From positions 1-64,000 of the forward strand of contig NZ_AUFU01000010.1 of NCBI RefSeq assembly GCF_000426665.1: a stretch of DNA of 64,000 bases, given 5' to 3'. Both the position numbers and the translations under genes were made by a program. The stretch comes from Centipeda artemidis DSM 19719. Lineage in GTDB: Bacteria; Bacillota; Negativicutes; Selenomonadales; Selenomonadaceae. This document shows positions 24,509-32,711 of this stretch, piece by piece (positions within the stretch are counted from its first letter, which is position 1; each line of letters begins with the position of its first letter). The notes beneath the pieces are model-generated. The model was not told the origin of the DNA, did not search any database, and saw nothing but the letters and a program-made list of their open reading frames with translations.

Positions 24509-25306
24509 TCAAATCATGCCGCTCATCCAAATGAGCCGCAGCCCGAGCGCGAACATTGCGGCGGCAAGCAGGGTGAGAATCATCTTGGACTTTGCCTTCC
24601 GCGAGAGCGCCGCGCCAATCTGCGCACCGACTGCCGCACCGATCGAGATGCATATGGCGGGCGTCCAAATTACATGACCGAGCCACACATGACTGATCAC
24701 ACCGAATGCAGCGGAGGCGGCAAGGACGAAATGCGAAGTTGCCGTCGCCGCGTGCACGGGGAAATTCAGCAGATAGACCATCAGCGGCACATGAATCACG
24801 CCGCCGCCGATGCCAAAAATACTTGATAGGAATCCAACGCCAAGACTTGAACCGATACCAAGCGAGCGATTGAAGGTAAAATTGGCAGGCAGCTCATGCA
24901 CATCCACATGCGTCTTGTGCGTCGCATTCCAATACATCATGCACGCCATGATGAGCAGGAACGCTCCGAATGAAACGTAGAGCATCGGCCCCGTAAAATC
25001 GTCCACAATGTACGAGCCGAGGAAGGCACCGGGGAGTGTTGCAAGAGCAAACGGCACGGCGGCAGGGAAGTAGACCCTCTTTTGCCGTATATACGCTGCC
25101 GTTCCTGAGAGCGCATTCGCAAGGACGATCACGAGCGACGTTCCTGTAATTTGTGCTGCCGTGTGAAAATACGGATAGATCCCCCCGTCCGACAGGAAAA
25201 AGATGAAAATCGGCACACAGATGAGGCCCCCGCCGATGCCGACAAGCGTCCCGAACGTCCCGACAAATACCCCGAGGATAAGAAAGAGCAGAATATCAAT
25301 CCCCAT
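24509..25306 (-). CDS. TauE/SafE-family sulfite/anion exporter
   Basis: A polytopic inner-membrane permease of the TSUP family, which exports sulfite, sulfoacetate and related organic anions. The start at 25306 is chosen because GGGAGGG lies seven bases before it; an ATG seven codons earlier contains the ribosome site itself. At 265 residues it has about eight helices and the two repeated glycine-rich family motifs GTLVGIGGGLICVPIFIF and SIFGIGGGVIHVPLMVYLL. The substrate cannot be inferred. It is convergent with nrfA and divergent from cstA. Confidence 0.9.
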   Translation of the reverse strand: MGIDILLFLILGVFVGTFGTLVGIGGGLICVPIFIFFLSDGGIYPYFHTAAQITGTSLVIVLANALSGTAAYIRQKRVYFPAAVPFALATLPGAFLGSYIVDDFTGPMLYVSFGAFLLIMACMMYWNATHKTHVDVHELPANFTFNRSLGIGSSLGVGFLSSIFGIGGGVIHVPLMVYLLNFPVHAATATSHFVLAASAAFGVISHVWLGHVIWTPAICISIGAAVGAQIGAALSRKAKSKMILTLLAAAMFALGLRLIWMSGMI

Positions 25307-25362
25307 AAGAAAACCCTCCCAAAACATTGATGCTATTGACCATTATAGCACATAGGAATCGT

Positions 25363-25391
25363 TAGACAAGAGGACTTTCTTATGATAAAAT
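25363..25391 (+). promoter_or_regulatory. Promoter of the CstA-like gene
   Basis: TAGACA (25363-25368), 17 bases, TAAAAT (25386-25391). The leader to the cstA ATG is about 140 bases and carries two purine-rich ribosome-site-like stretches (25463-25469, 25472-25478) that are too far from that ATG to serve it. Confidence 0.6.
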
Positions 25392-25540
25392 AAAGCGGAA
25401 GGAGTCGATTTCGTATTGATATGTATTTTCATTCAGCGTGCTTCTTCAAAAATCGCAGAAGAAAGGAGGCGGGAGGAGAATTTGCCGGAAAGTCCGTTTG
25501 CATATCTTCGTGTATTCTTAAAAGAAAGAAGTGACAAGCA

Positions 25541-26977
25541 ATGGTTACATTTCTTGGCGCGCTCGCAACACTCATCATCGGCTATCTTGTCTACGGCGCA
25601 CTCGTAGACAAAGTATTCGGCCGTACGGGCGAGACCGCACCTGCCGTTCGGTTGGAGGACGGCGTGGACTACATTCCACTCCCAACGTGGAAGGTATTCC
25701 TCATTCAGCTGCTCAACATCGCAGGACTGGGCCCCATCTTCGGCGCACTCGCGGGCGCACTGTGGGGACCGAGCGTCTATCTGTGGATCGTCTTCGGTAC
25801 GATTTTTGCGGGCGGCGTCCACGACTTCCTCTCCGGTATGATATCGTTCCGTGAGGACGGTAAGAGCATCTCGGAGATTGTCGGGAAAAATTTGGGGCAC
25901 ATCATGCTCCAGGTTATGCGCGTATTCTCCATCGTCCTGCTCGTCCTCGTCGGCGTCGTCTTTATGACCGGCCCCGCGATGCTCCTTGCAAAACTTACGG
26001 GGCTTGAGATGCTCCTGTGGCTCGCGGTTATTTTCATCTACTACACGCTCGCGACGCTTCTGCCGATCGATCAGATCATCGCGCGTTTTTATCCGCTCTT
26101 CGGCATCTGTTTGATTGTCATGGCGCTCGGCATCATGGGCGGAATGCTCTTCGGCGTCGGCGGACATACCATGCCCGAGATGACGCTTGAGAACCTCCAT
26201 CCGAAAAATCTGCCCATCTGGCCGCTGCTCTTCATTACCGTTGCATGCGGCGCAGTCTCCGGATTCCATGCCACACAGTCTCCGATCATGGCGCGCTGCC
26301 TGAAGGATGAAAAGATGGGGCGTCCCGTATTCTACGGCGCGATGGTCGCCGAGGGTATCATCGCGCTTTGTTGGGCGGCCGCAGGCGTCACCTTCTACGA
26401 TAGTACAGCGGGACTTGGTGCCGCACTCAAAGAGGCAGGACCCGGCGGCGTTGTCTATGACATCTGCGTCGGATTCATGGGCGCGATCGGATTCGGCGGC
26501 GTGAGCATCGGTGCGATCCTTGCCATGCTTGGCGTCATCGCGTGTCCCATCACCTCGGGCGACACCGCGTTCCGCTCCGCGCGGCTGACCCTCGCCGACT
26601 GGTTGGATATCCCGCAAAAAGAGGCGTCGAAGCGTCTCATGATCGCCGTTCCCATGCTCGGCATCGGTCTTATCCTCTCGCAGATGGATTTTTCCATCAT
26701 TTGGAGATACTTCTCGTGGGCAAACCAGACCCTCGCCATGATTACGCTTTGGACGGGCACGGCATATCTCTATCTGCACAAACCCGGCTCCTACGCCTAC
26801 ATCATCGCCATGCTGCCCGCTATCTTCATGTCAGCGGTCACGACGACGTACATCCTGCAGGCGCCCGAGGGCTTTGGACTGCCGACCAATATCACCTATC
26901 CTGCCGGCATCGGCTTTGCCGTACTCTTTACCGCGCTCTTCTTCCGTGCATTTATCCTGCGCAAGAGAACTGCATGA
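25541..26977 (+). CDS. cstA: CstA/BtsT-family carbon starvation transporter
   Basis: Members of this family import pyruvate or peptides. The 478-residue protein is the short type, against about 700 in E. coli CstA. Roughly 12-13 membrane helices are visible. Family motifs include NIAGLGPIFGALAGALWGPSVYLW (here split at about residues 52-70), GTIFAGGVHDFLSGMIS and CGAVSGFHATQSPIMARC. The start codon ATG 25541 has only a weak ribosome site (AAGAAGTGA). A hairpin terminator follows at 27000. The substrate is not known. Confidence 0.92.
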   Translation: MVTFLGALATLIIGYLVYGALVDKVFGRTGETAPAVRLEDGVDYIPLPTWKVFLIQLLNIAGLGPIFGALAGALWGPSVYLWIVFGTIFAGGVHDFLSGMISFREDGKSISEIVGKNLGHIMLQVMRVFSIVLLVLVGVVFMTGPAMLLAKLTGLEMLLWLAVIFIYYTLATLLPIDQIIARFYPLFGICLIVMALGIMGGMLFGVGGHTMPEMTLENLHPKNLPIWPLLFITVACGAVSGFHATQSPIMARCLKDEKMGRPVFYGAMVAEGIIALCWAAAGVTFYDSTAGLGAALKEAGPGGVVYDICVGFMGAIGFGGVSIGAILAMLGVIACPITSGDTAFRSARLTLADWLDIPQKEASKRLMIAVPMLGIGLILSQMDFSIIWRYFSWANQTLAMITLWTGTAYLYLHKPGSYAYIIAMLPAIFMSAVTTTYILQAPEGFGLPTNITYPAGIGFAVLFTALFFRAFILRKRTA

Positions 26978-26999
26978 ACAACATTTCTTAAAAATACAG

Positions 27000-27034
27000 A
27001 GGCGCCCATGTTTGGATACCATGGGCGTCTTTTC
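27000..27034 (+). terminator. cstA terminator
   Basis: GGCGCCCATG pairs with CATGGGCGTC across a nine-base loop, followed by TTTT (27031-27034). Confidence 0.8.
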
Positions 27035-27058
27035 TATCGCACGTATGGAATACAATAG

Positions 27059-27087
27059 ATGACAAATATTTCTATTTATGCTACAAT
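27059..27087 (+). promoter_or_regulatory. Promoter of the YbjN-like gene
   Basis: ATGACA (27059-27064), 17 bases, TACAAT (27082-27087). Confidence 0.6.
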
Positions 27088-27147
27088 AACTTCGTCTTAG
27101 GACAGAATACGAATCTGTTCACGCAGCAATAAGGAGGCAAAATTTAC

Positions 27148-27651
27148 ATGGCAAGCAGCGAAGAGAAGGATTTGCAGAAAAAAGTACAGCAGAGTGCAGC
27201 AGGCGCGGACGTCCATGAGGGCGGCGCAAAGGCGGAGAAGTTCCAAAAATTCCTCAAGGAGAACGACATCAACTTCTTCGAGTCGCAGACCCTTGCCGAC
27301 GAGTTTCATACCACGATTTTCCGTTCGCGCATCGAGGCGAAGGGGCAGATCATGCCGATGGCGATCTTCATCGACGACAGTATCTTTACCATCATTCGCA
27401 CGCAGGTTGCAACGGGCATCAACGCGAAGAATATCGAGCGCATCAAGGATCATCTCAACGTACTCAACGCAGAATACAAGATCTTCAAATACTATCTCCG
27501 TGAGGACGGCAACATCTACCTCGACATCTGTGTGCCATTCGTTGACGAGACCTTTGACAGCCGCATGATTCAGACGCTTCTCCCGATCCTCGTACAACAG
27601 CTCGAGACCGTCTATGAGGATCTCATGGCAGTCGTCTGGGCAAAAGAATAA
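27148..27651 (+). CDS. YbjN-domain protein, function unknown
   Basis: The 167-residue soluble protein resembles the YbjN family, whose fold is like that of type III secretion chaperones and whose role in E. coli is linked to stress and motility. After a charged 30-residue N-terminus, the domain runs from KFQKFLKENDINFFES through MPMAIFIDDSIFTIIRTQV, a helix ending LNVLNAEYKIFKYYL and the strand GNIYLDICVPF, to a C-terminal helix ending EDLMAVVW. AAGGAGG precedes the ATG. It is flanked by its own promoter and terminator. The assignment rests on pattern only. Confidence 0.65.
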   Translation: MASSEEKDLQKKVQQSAAGADVHEGGAKAEKFQKFLKENDINFFESQTLADEFHTTIFRSRIEAKGQIMPMAIFIDDSIFTIIRTQVATGINAKNIERIKDHLNVLNAEYKIFKYYLREDGNIYLDICVPFVDETFDSRMIQTLLPILVQQLETVYEDLMAVVWAKE

Positions 27652-27673
27652 TCGATTATCACCTGACATTGGG

Positions 27674-27698
27674 AAGGGACTGCAGCGAGTCCCTTTTT
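27674..27698 (+). terminator. Terminator of the YbjN-like gene
   Basis: AAGGGACT (27674-27681) pairs with AGTCCCTT (27688-27695), ending in a T run. Confidence 0.85.
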
Positions 27699-27728
27699 CT
27701 ATGCACAGAATCCTATGATGCAGCCCTA

Positions 27729-27757
27729 TTGATTTCTCTCTCAAATCTCAGTACAAT
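27729..27757 (+). promoter_or_regulatory. Promoter of the polysaccharide deacetylase gene
   Basis: TTGATT (27729-27734), 17 bases, TACAAT (27752-27757), 25 bases before the start. Confidence 0.65.
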
Positions 27758-27781
27758 AAACACCGGCAAAGGAGGAACGGC

Positions 27782-28612
27782 ATGGATTTGAACAAACTCA
27801 TCGGCGGACGGCAATTTTGGACGATCATTGCCGTCCTTGCTATCCTCCTTGGCGCACTGCTCCTCCTTGCAAAACCGCAGGATAAATCCGAACCCGTGCC
27901 GATGCCCGCCGCGGATGATACACAGGTGCTCGTTCTCAACTACCATATGGTCAACTCCATGTTCATCTCGCTCGCTGTCGAGCCGGAGGACTTTGATTGG
28001 CAGATGAAATATCTTGTCGACCATGGCTATCATACCATCACCCCGGACGAACTCTATGACTCCCTCGCGGGCACGGGAAAACTCCCCGAACGTCCCGTCC
28101 TCATCACGTTCGACGACGGCTACGTCGATAACTACACGACTGCCTATCCTATCCTCAAAAAATACAATCTCAAAGCCACCATCTTCGTTGTCACCGGATT
28201 CCTCAGCAAACGCAAAGGATACCTCACATGGGATCAGCTCCGTGAAATGGAACAGCACGGCATCACCATAGAGTCCCATACCGTCACACACGCGCCGCTG
28301 CCCGAACTCTCTGACGACCGCATCCGAGAGGAACTCATCGAATCTAAAAAACATGCCGAACGCGAACTCGGACATCCCATCGAATTTATTGCCTACCCCA
28401 CGGGCGTCCACGACCTCCACATCGCGCAGATCGCACAGGAGGCAGGGTATAAAGGCGGATTTACCGTCAAATACAGCAACGTCGATCGGAACAGCAACGT
28501 CTTTGCCATGGAGCGTGTCCCTATCTTCCGCACCGCCAATACCAACAAAGACTTTACCGATCGTCTGCGCTATACGTCGAATATCACACAGTACGGATGG
28601 GTGAGGAATTAA
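27782..28612 (+). CDS. Membrane-anchored polysaccharide deacetylase (NodB family)
   Basis: A carbohydrate esterase family 4 enzyme that removes acetyl groups from an extracytoplasmic glycan (peptidoglycan or exopolysaccharide). One N-terminal helix (residues 12-30) anchors it. The metal-site motif TFDDGY is at 109-114, with the second motif H166-x3-H170 in SHTVTH. The later family segments are YPTG and the C-terminal GFTVKYS region. The length, 276 residues, is typical. AAAGGAGGA precedes ATG 27782. The genomic neighbours give no clear substrate. Confidence 0.92.
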   Translation: MDLNKLIGGRQFWTIIAVLAILLGALLLLAKPQDKSEPVPMPAADDTQVLVLNYHMVNSMFISLAVEPEDFDWQMKYLVDHGYHTITPDELYDSLAGTGKLPERPVLITFDDGYVDNYTTAYPILKKYNLKATIFVVTGFLSKRKGYLTWDQLREMEQHGITIESHTVTHAPLPELSDDRIREELIESKKHAERELGHPIEFIAYPTGVHDLHIAQIAQEAGYKGGFTVKYSNVDRNSNVFAMERVPIFRTANTNKDFTDRLRYTSNITQYGWVRN

Positions 28613-28663
28613 TGAGAATAATTCCCGATATTCAAAATAAAGATATAAAATTATGAAAAAGAC

Positions 28664-28692
28664 TTCTAAAAAATATGACATTATGTTATAAT
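28664..28692 (+). promoter_or_regulatory. Promoter of the first ompM-like gene
   Basis: TATAAT (28687-28692) with a weak -35 TTCTAA (28664-28669), 17-base spacer. Transcription should start near 28699, at GTTGAA, as in the second copy. Confidence 0.6.
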
Positions 28693-28698
28693 AACCGC

Positions 28699-28807
28699 GT
28701 TGAACCGATATGAGGAGCTGCATACGAGGGAACACGGATACTCGTCCTCCTGTATCGGATCAAGATTATTCTTTGATGGCGGGAACATCCCGCAAGGAGG
28801 AATTACC
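28699..28807 (+). promoter_or_regulatory. Structured 5' leader of the first ompM-like gene (candidate RNA switch)
   Basis: TCCTCCT (28745-28751) is complementary to the ribosome site AGGAGGA (28795-28801). Their pairing encloses two hairpins, ATCAAG/CTTTGAT (28759-28764/28771-28777) and GCGGGA/TCCCGC (28779-28784/28788-28793), in a tight three-way junction. Alternatively 28747-28758 pairs with 28705-28717 (12 pairs, one bulged A), freeing the ribosome site. The intervening loop GGAACACGGATA (28729-28740) is closed by CGAG/CTCG. The second porin gene has the same architecture. The pairings are seen in the sequence; the switching is inferred. Confidence 0.6.
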
Positions 28808-30133
28808 ATGAAGAAGACTCTGGCAGCAGCTCTCGCGGCGGCGCTCACGATCGGCGCGGCATCGACCACGTTCGCAGCGGCGAACCCCTTCTCCGACGTG
28901 CCTCGTGATCATTGGGCATACGACGCTGTGACGCAGCTCGCGGCAGACGGCGTTGTCGAGGGCTATGGTGACGGCACGTTCCGCGGTGACCGCAACATCA
29001 CGCGCTACGAGATGGCGCAGATGGTCGCAAAGGCGATGGCGAAGGGCGATATGTCCGCATCGGATCGTGCGCTTGTTGACCGTCTTGCCGCTGAGTTTGC
29101 AGATGAGCTTAACAACCTCGGTGTCCGTGTCTCCAACCTCGAGCGCAACGCGGATATGGTGAAATGGAACGGCAAACTTCGTTACACCTATACCAGCAAT
29201 CGCCACGATGTGACACACAGCAAAGTGAATAATGATGCACTTCTGTTCCGTCTCGAGCCGTCCGCTGAGGTCAACAGCCATTGGCATGTGAAGGCACGTC
29301 TTGATGCGACGACCAACATGAAGAACGATTCCGGGACAAATGGCAGCGATACGGTCACACTGAAGCGTGCTTATGCACAGGGCGACTATACGAACTTCCA
29401 GGTAAAACTCGGTAAGATCGGGCTTTCCTCTCCTGAGAGTAAGGTGCATCCGGGATCCGGCAACCTCCTTACCGATGAAGGCGCAAAATTCTCTGGCGCA
29501 GAGGTTACGTTCGGCAATAAGCTGCAGGCAACCGTACAGGCAGGCCGGTACGCTTTCGGAGGAAATAAGTACAATGGTACCATAAATCCGTTTGCCAGCG
29601 GGGATACCTCGAACTATCAGTCGATCGACCTTAAGTACATGAGCAGTAAGTGGTCGTTTGGTGCCGGTTATTTCCATCTCGGCTCCGAAAACTTCAAAGG
29701 TGCCGTTATACCGGGGCATCCCTATAAAAAAGACGGCAATGATGCTAAGGATGCGAACATTTGGCGCGTCTTTGCCGGGTATCGTTTCGATAAGAATAGT
29801 GCCCTTGGTGGATCCTATGCGAACAACGCAAAGGCGGACAACTTTGACAACGCTTATACGGTCGAGTACGACTATAAGGGAGCAAAGGCTTCCGATAAAG
29901 GGTCATGGGGCGCGTATGTCGCGTACCGTAAACTCGGCGCTTTTGCGGCGATCGCTCCGACGACAGACGGTGCAGGTTACAACCAAAAGGGAATTGAGGT
30001 CGGATTCGACTACGTTCCGTTCAAGAATGTCGTTTTGAAGGCAAAGTACTTCAACGGCAAGGATATGTATGTACCGGCAGGCAGTGACGATAAAGCGCAG
30101 AACCTCTTCGGGCGCGTAGAGTTCCTCTTCTAA
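28808..30133 (+). CDS. ompM: OmpM-like outer-membrane porin with SLH domain (first copy)
   Basis: Negativicute OmpM proteins are trimeric porins whose periplasmic SLH domain binds polyamine-modified peptidoglycan and tethers the outer membrane. The start at 28808 follows AAGGAGGAA and gives a signal peptide (residues 1-24, cleavage near TFAA). The SLH domain (about 26-85) reads NPFSDVPRDHWAYDAV and GYGDGTFRGDRNITRYEMAQMV. A coiled linker ends VSNLERNADMVKW, and a beta-barrel of alternating strands runs to the terminal RVEFLF with C-terminal Phe. 441 residues. It is followed by a terminator and a second, closely related copy. Confidence 0.92.
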   Translation: MKKTLAAALAAALTIGAASTTFAAANPFSDVPRDHWAYDAVTQLAADGVVEGYGDGTFRGDRNITRYEMAQMVAKAMAKGDMSASDRALVDRLAAEFADELNNLGVRVSNLERNADMVKWNGKLRYTYTSNRHDVTHSKVNNDALLFRLEPSAEVNSHWHVKARLDATTNMKNDSGTNGSDTVTLKRAYAQGDYTNFQVKLGKIGLSSPESKVHPGSGNLLTDEGAKFSGAEVTFGNKLQATVQAGRYAFGGNKYNGTINPFASGDTSNYQSIDLKYMSSKWSFGAGYFHLGSENFKGAVIPGHPYKKDGNDAKDANIWRVFAGYRFDKNSALGGSYANNAKADNFDNAYTVEYDYKGAKASDKGSWGAYVAYRKLGAFAAIAPTTDGAGYNQKGIEVGFDYVPFKNVVLKAKYFNGKDMYVPAGSDDKAQNLFGRVEFLF

Positions 30134-30153
30134 ATTACTTCCTGCGGCTATAG

Positions 30154-30196
30154 AAGAAAGTCCATGGCATCAGAACGGTGCCGTGGACTTTTTCTT
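30154..30196 (+). terminator. Terminator after the first ompM-like gene
   Basis: AAAGTCCATGGCA (30157-30169) pairs with TGCCGTGGACTTT (30179-30191), followed by T-rich DNA. Confidence 0.85.
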
Positions 30197-30262
30197 ATGG
30201 GAAAAACTATATTTAATAATTTTCGACTTTCTCAATAACTTTACAACAATAAAATTTAAGCT

Positions 30263-30291
30263 TTGCAAATATCAGATTCATATGATATAAT
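30263..30291 (+). promoter_or_regulatory. Promoter of the second ompM-like gene
   Basis: TTGCAA (30263-30268), 17 bases, TATAAT (30286-30291). Transcription should begin near 30298. Confidence 0.72.
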
Positions 30292-30297
30292 AGCCGC

Positions 30298-30409
30298 GTT
30301 GAATCTTGGTATAGGAGTTTTGATGTGAGGAAACAAGGATACTCCATCCTCCTGTATCGGATCAAGATTATTCTTTGATGGCGGGAACATCCCGCAAGGA
30401 GGAATTACC
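30298..30409 (+). promoter_or_regulatory. Structured 5' leader of the second ompM-like gene (candidate RNA switch)
   Basis: The 63 bases before the ATG match the first leader exactly, including TCCTCCT (30347-30353) and the ribosome site AGGAGGA (30397-30403). The upstream competing strand has diverged in sequence (30306-30317, against 28705-28717) but still pairs with 30349-30360 over 12 positions, using G-U pairs in place of C-G and A-U. The loop GAAACAAGGATA (30330-30341) differs from copy one at two positions and is closed by GAG/CTC. Retained pairing despite changed sequence is the main support. Confidence 0.6.
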
Positions 30410-31702
30410 ATGAAGAAGACTCTGGCAGCAGCTCTCGCGGCAGCGCTCACGATCGGCGCGGCATCGACCACGTTCGCGGCGGCGAACCCCTTCTCCGACG
30501 TGCCCCGTGACCACTGGGCATATGACGCCGTGACGCAGCTCGCAGCGGACGGCGTTGTCGAGGGCTACGGTGACGGTACGTTCCGCGGTGACCGCAACAT
30601 CACGCGCTATGAGATGGCGCAGATGGTTGCAAAGGCAATGGCAAAGGGGGATATGTCCGCATCGGATCGCGCACTCGTCGACCGCCTTGCCGCCGAGTTC
30701 GCAGACGAGCTCAACAACCTCGGCGTTCGCGTCTCCAACCTCGAGCGCAACGCGGATATGGTGAAGTGGACGGGCGAACTGCGTTATCGTTATTGGAGCC
30801 GTCGTAACGACCACAAGAACGACACAAAGGTCGCTCAAAAAGCAAACAAGGATCAGCTCCAGTTGCGCCTCTTCCCGACGGCGGAGATCAACGATCATTG
30901 GCATGTCAAAGCGCGTCTGACGGCTTCGAGTAATATGAAGACGGATGAGAGCGACAATGTCGTCCTTACCTATGCGTATGCGGACGGCGACTACGGCAAG
31001 TTCCATGTCCAGCTCGGTAAGATGCCGGTCTCCTCGAATGCCGATCAGGGGATCGTTATCGATGATTTCTTCTCGGGTGCACAGGTCTCCTATGGTGACA
31101 AGTGGTCTGTACTTGCAGAAGCGGGCCGCTGGAACCTTGACGATGCCAATAAGAATATTGCTGCAGCGACGGACAAAGCCGCCAACTATCAGGGCATCGA
31201 ACTCGGCTACCGCTCCGGCAAGCTCGTGCAGAGCGGCGTCGCCTATCGTCATTTCTCCAGCGAGGCATTCAAGAGCGCAGCCCTTTACAATAAGAACGGC
31301 GCGCCGCAGGACAAGGCCGATATCTGGTCGGTTGGCGCAAAGTACGCATTTGATAAGAATACTGCACTCAGCGCTGCCTATGCAAACAACACGAAGGCGG
31401 ACGAACTGAAGAAGGGTATGAGCTTCCAGTTCGACTACAAAGGCGCAGACAAGAGCAACATGGGGTCGTGGGGCGCTTATGTGGCGTATCGCCATATCGG
31501 TGCGAACGTAGGCCTTGCACCGACCTTCTCGACAGATCAGCTAACCTCTGTGACCACGAACGGTGCAAAGGGAATTGATCTCGGTCTCGGCTATATTCCG
31601 TTCAAGAATGTTCTGATGCAGGCACAGTATTTCAACGGCAAAGAGCTTAAGACGGACAACAAGGTTCAGACGCTCTACGGTCGCGTCAGCTTCTTCTTCT
31701 AA
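30410..31702 (+). CDS. ompM: OmpM-like outer-membrane porin with SLH domain (second copy)
   Basis: A paralogue of the preceding gene. The signal peptide, SLH domain and linker (first about 120 residues) are almost identical, with few DNA differences. The barrel is clearly different in loops and many strands (430 against 441 residues), though it keeps the final aromatic Phe (RVSFFF) needed for outer-membrane assembly. A conserved core, GSWGAYVAYR, lies near residue 355 in both. The pattern suggests tandem duplication with barrel divergence and continued exchange of the 5' part. Confidence 0.92.
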   Translation: MKKTLAAALAAALTIGAASTTFAAANPFSDVPRDHWAYDAVTQLAADGVVEGYGDGTFRGDRNITRYEMAQMVAKAMAKGDMSASDRALVDRLAAEFADELNNLGVRVSNLERNADMVKWTGELRYRYWSRRNDHKNDTKVAQKANKDQLQLRLFPTAEINDHWHVKARLTASSNMKTDESDNVVLTYAYADGDYGKFHVQLGKMPVSSNADQGIVIDDFFSGAQVSYGDKWSVLAEAGRWNLDDANKNIAAATDKAANYQGIELGYRSGKLVQSGVAYRHFSSEAFKSAALYNKNGAPQDKADIWSVGAKYAFDKNTALSAAYANNTKADELKKGMSFQFDYKGADKSNMGSWGAYVAYRHIGANVGLAPTFSTDQLTSVTTNGAKGIDLGLGYIPFKNVLMQAQYFNGKELKTDNKVQTLYGRVSFFF

Positions 31703-31753
31703 GACTGCTTGCTGTGCAAGTAAATTATCACTGTCCCGTCCGGGGATAGGATC

Positions 31754-31785
31754 AAAAAAAGAGTGCCAATCGGCACTCTTTTTTT
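31754..31785. terminator. Terminator after the second ompM-like gene
   Basis: AAAAAAAGAGTGCC (31754-31767) pairs with GGCACTCTTTTTTT (31772-31785). It is symmetric and could also stop minus-strand transcripts from the trp operon. Confidence 0.92.
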
Positions 31786-31898
31786 GTGTTCTTATTGACG
31801 CCGCATATTTTACCGTACTTTATTTTGGTCGGCTTTTCCGTGTTCTTGTGCAATGTTCAACATACCGTTAACGGAAGTTTCCGATTGACCATCCATCT

Positions 31899-32711
31899 TC
31901 AAAGAATTTCCTTCAGTACCCATGCGATGAGGTTTTCGCTGCACGGGACGCCGACACGGTCGGCAGCGGATTTTGCCTCTTCGGAGGCGTCGGCGGGCGC
32001 GATGCCGATGTCTGCCATGCGCAGGAGAACGGCGTCGTTCCCGTAGTCGCCGCACGCAACGACGCGGCGTCCGGCATAGGCGGGCATGGCACGCAGAACC
32101 TCCGCCATGTCGCCTTTGGACGTATGCGGCGCGACGTATTCCAGATAGTTCGCCTCGGAGTAGAACGAGGTCGAGATCTGATCAATGCCGAGTTCCTTTG
32201 CAAGCCGTTCGACAAAGGTTAGATTGACGGGAGCATCGTTGATGAAGAACTTGAGCCATGTTTCCTCCTCCACGTCACGCAGTGTGCAGTGCTTTACGTT
32301 GTAGAATTCGCCGTCCAGACGCGGATCGTCGTTTTCCTCCGGGCTGATGACGATGCAGTCCTCTGTGGTGTAGACCTCGACACAGGCACGCGGGAACTGG
32401 TAGAGCACACGCGCGGCGAAGTCACGCCAAATATCTCCGTCGAGTGTGCGCATCTCGAGCACCTTGTCTTCCTTCAAATCCTTCAGCATTGCGCCGTTGA
32501 AGAAGATGGCGGGCGCATTCACGGTGATGCCCTCAAGGTAGGGGAGTGCGGAACCGGGCGTGCGCCCTGTCGCGGGGGAAAATGCACCGCCGCGCGCGGT
32601 GAACTCGTTGATGGCGCGCAGATTTTCTTCTGAGATGATCTCATAGCGCGGGATGATCGTACCGTCGAGGTCGCTGATCAGGAGGATATCATCGTATCTT
32701 TTTTCATTCAT
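31899..32711 (-). CDS. HAD-superfamily phosphatase (Cof-type)
   Basis: A cytoplasmic sugar-phosphate or nucleotide phosphatase of the Cof/YidA group. The nucleophile motif is D14LDGT (DxDGT). The substrate cap occupies the middle (about 85-190). The C-terminal motif GDYGNDAVLLRMADIGIA supplies the Mg-binding Asp pair; the family often reads GDxxND. At 270 residues it is normal. Its start overlaps the trpG stop by four bases, so it ends a four-gene operon (101-aa protein, trpE, trpG, this gene). Its substrate is not known. Confidence 0.9.
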   Translation of the reverse strand: MNEKRYDDILLISDLDGTIIPRYEIISEENLRAINEFTARGGAFSPATGRTPGSALPYLEGITVNAPAIFFNGAMLKDLKEDKVLEMRTLDGDIWRDFAARVLYQFPRACVEVYTTEDCIVISPEENDDPRLDGEFYNVKHCTLRDVEEETWLKFFINDAPVNLTFVERLAKELGIDQISTSFYSEANYLEYVAPHTSKGDMAEVLRAMPAYAGRRVVACGDYGNDAVLLRMADIGIAPADASEEAKSAADRVGVPCSENLIAWVLKEIL

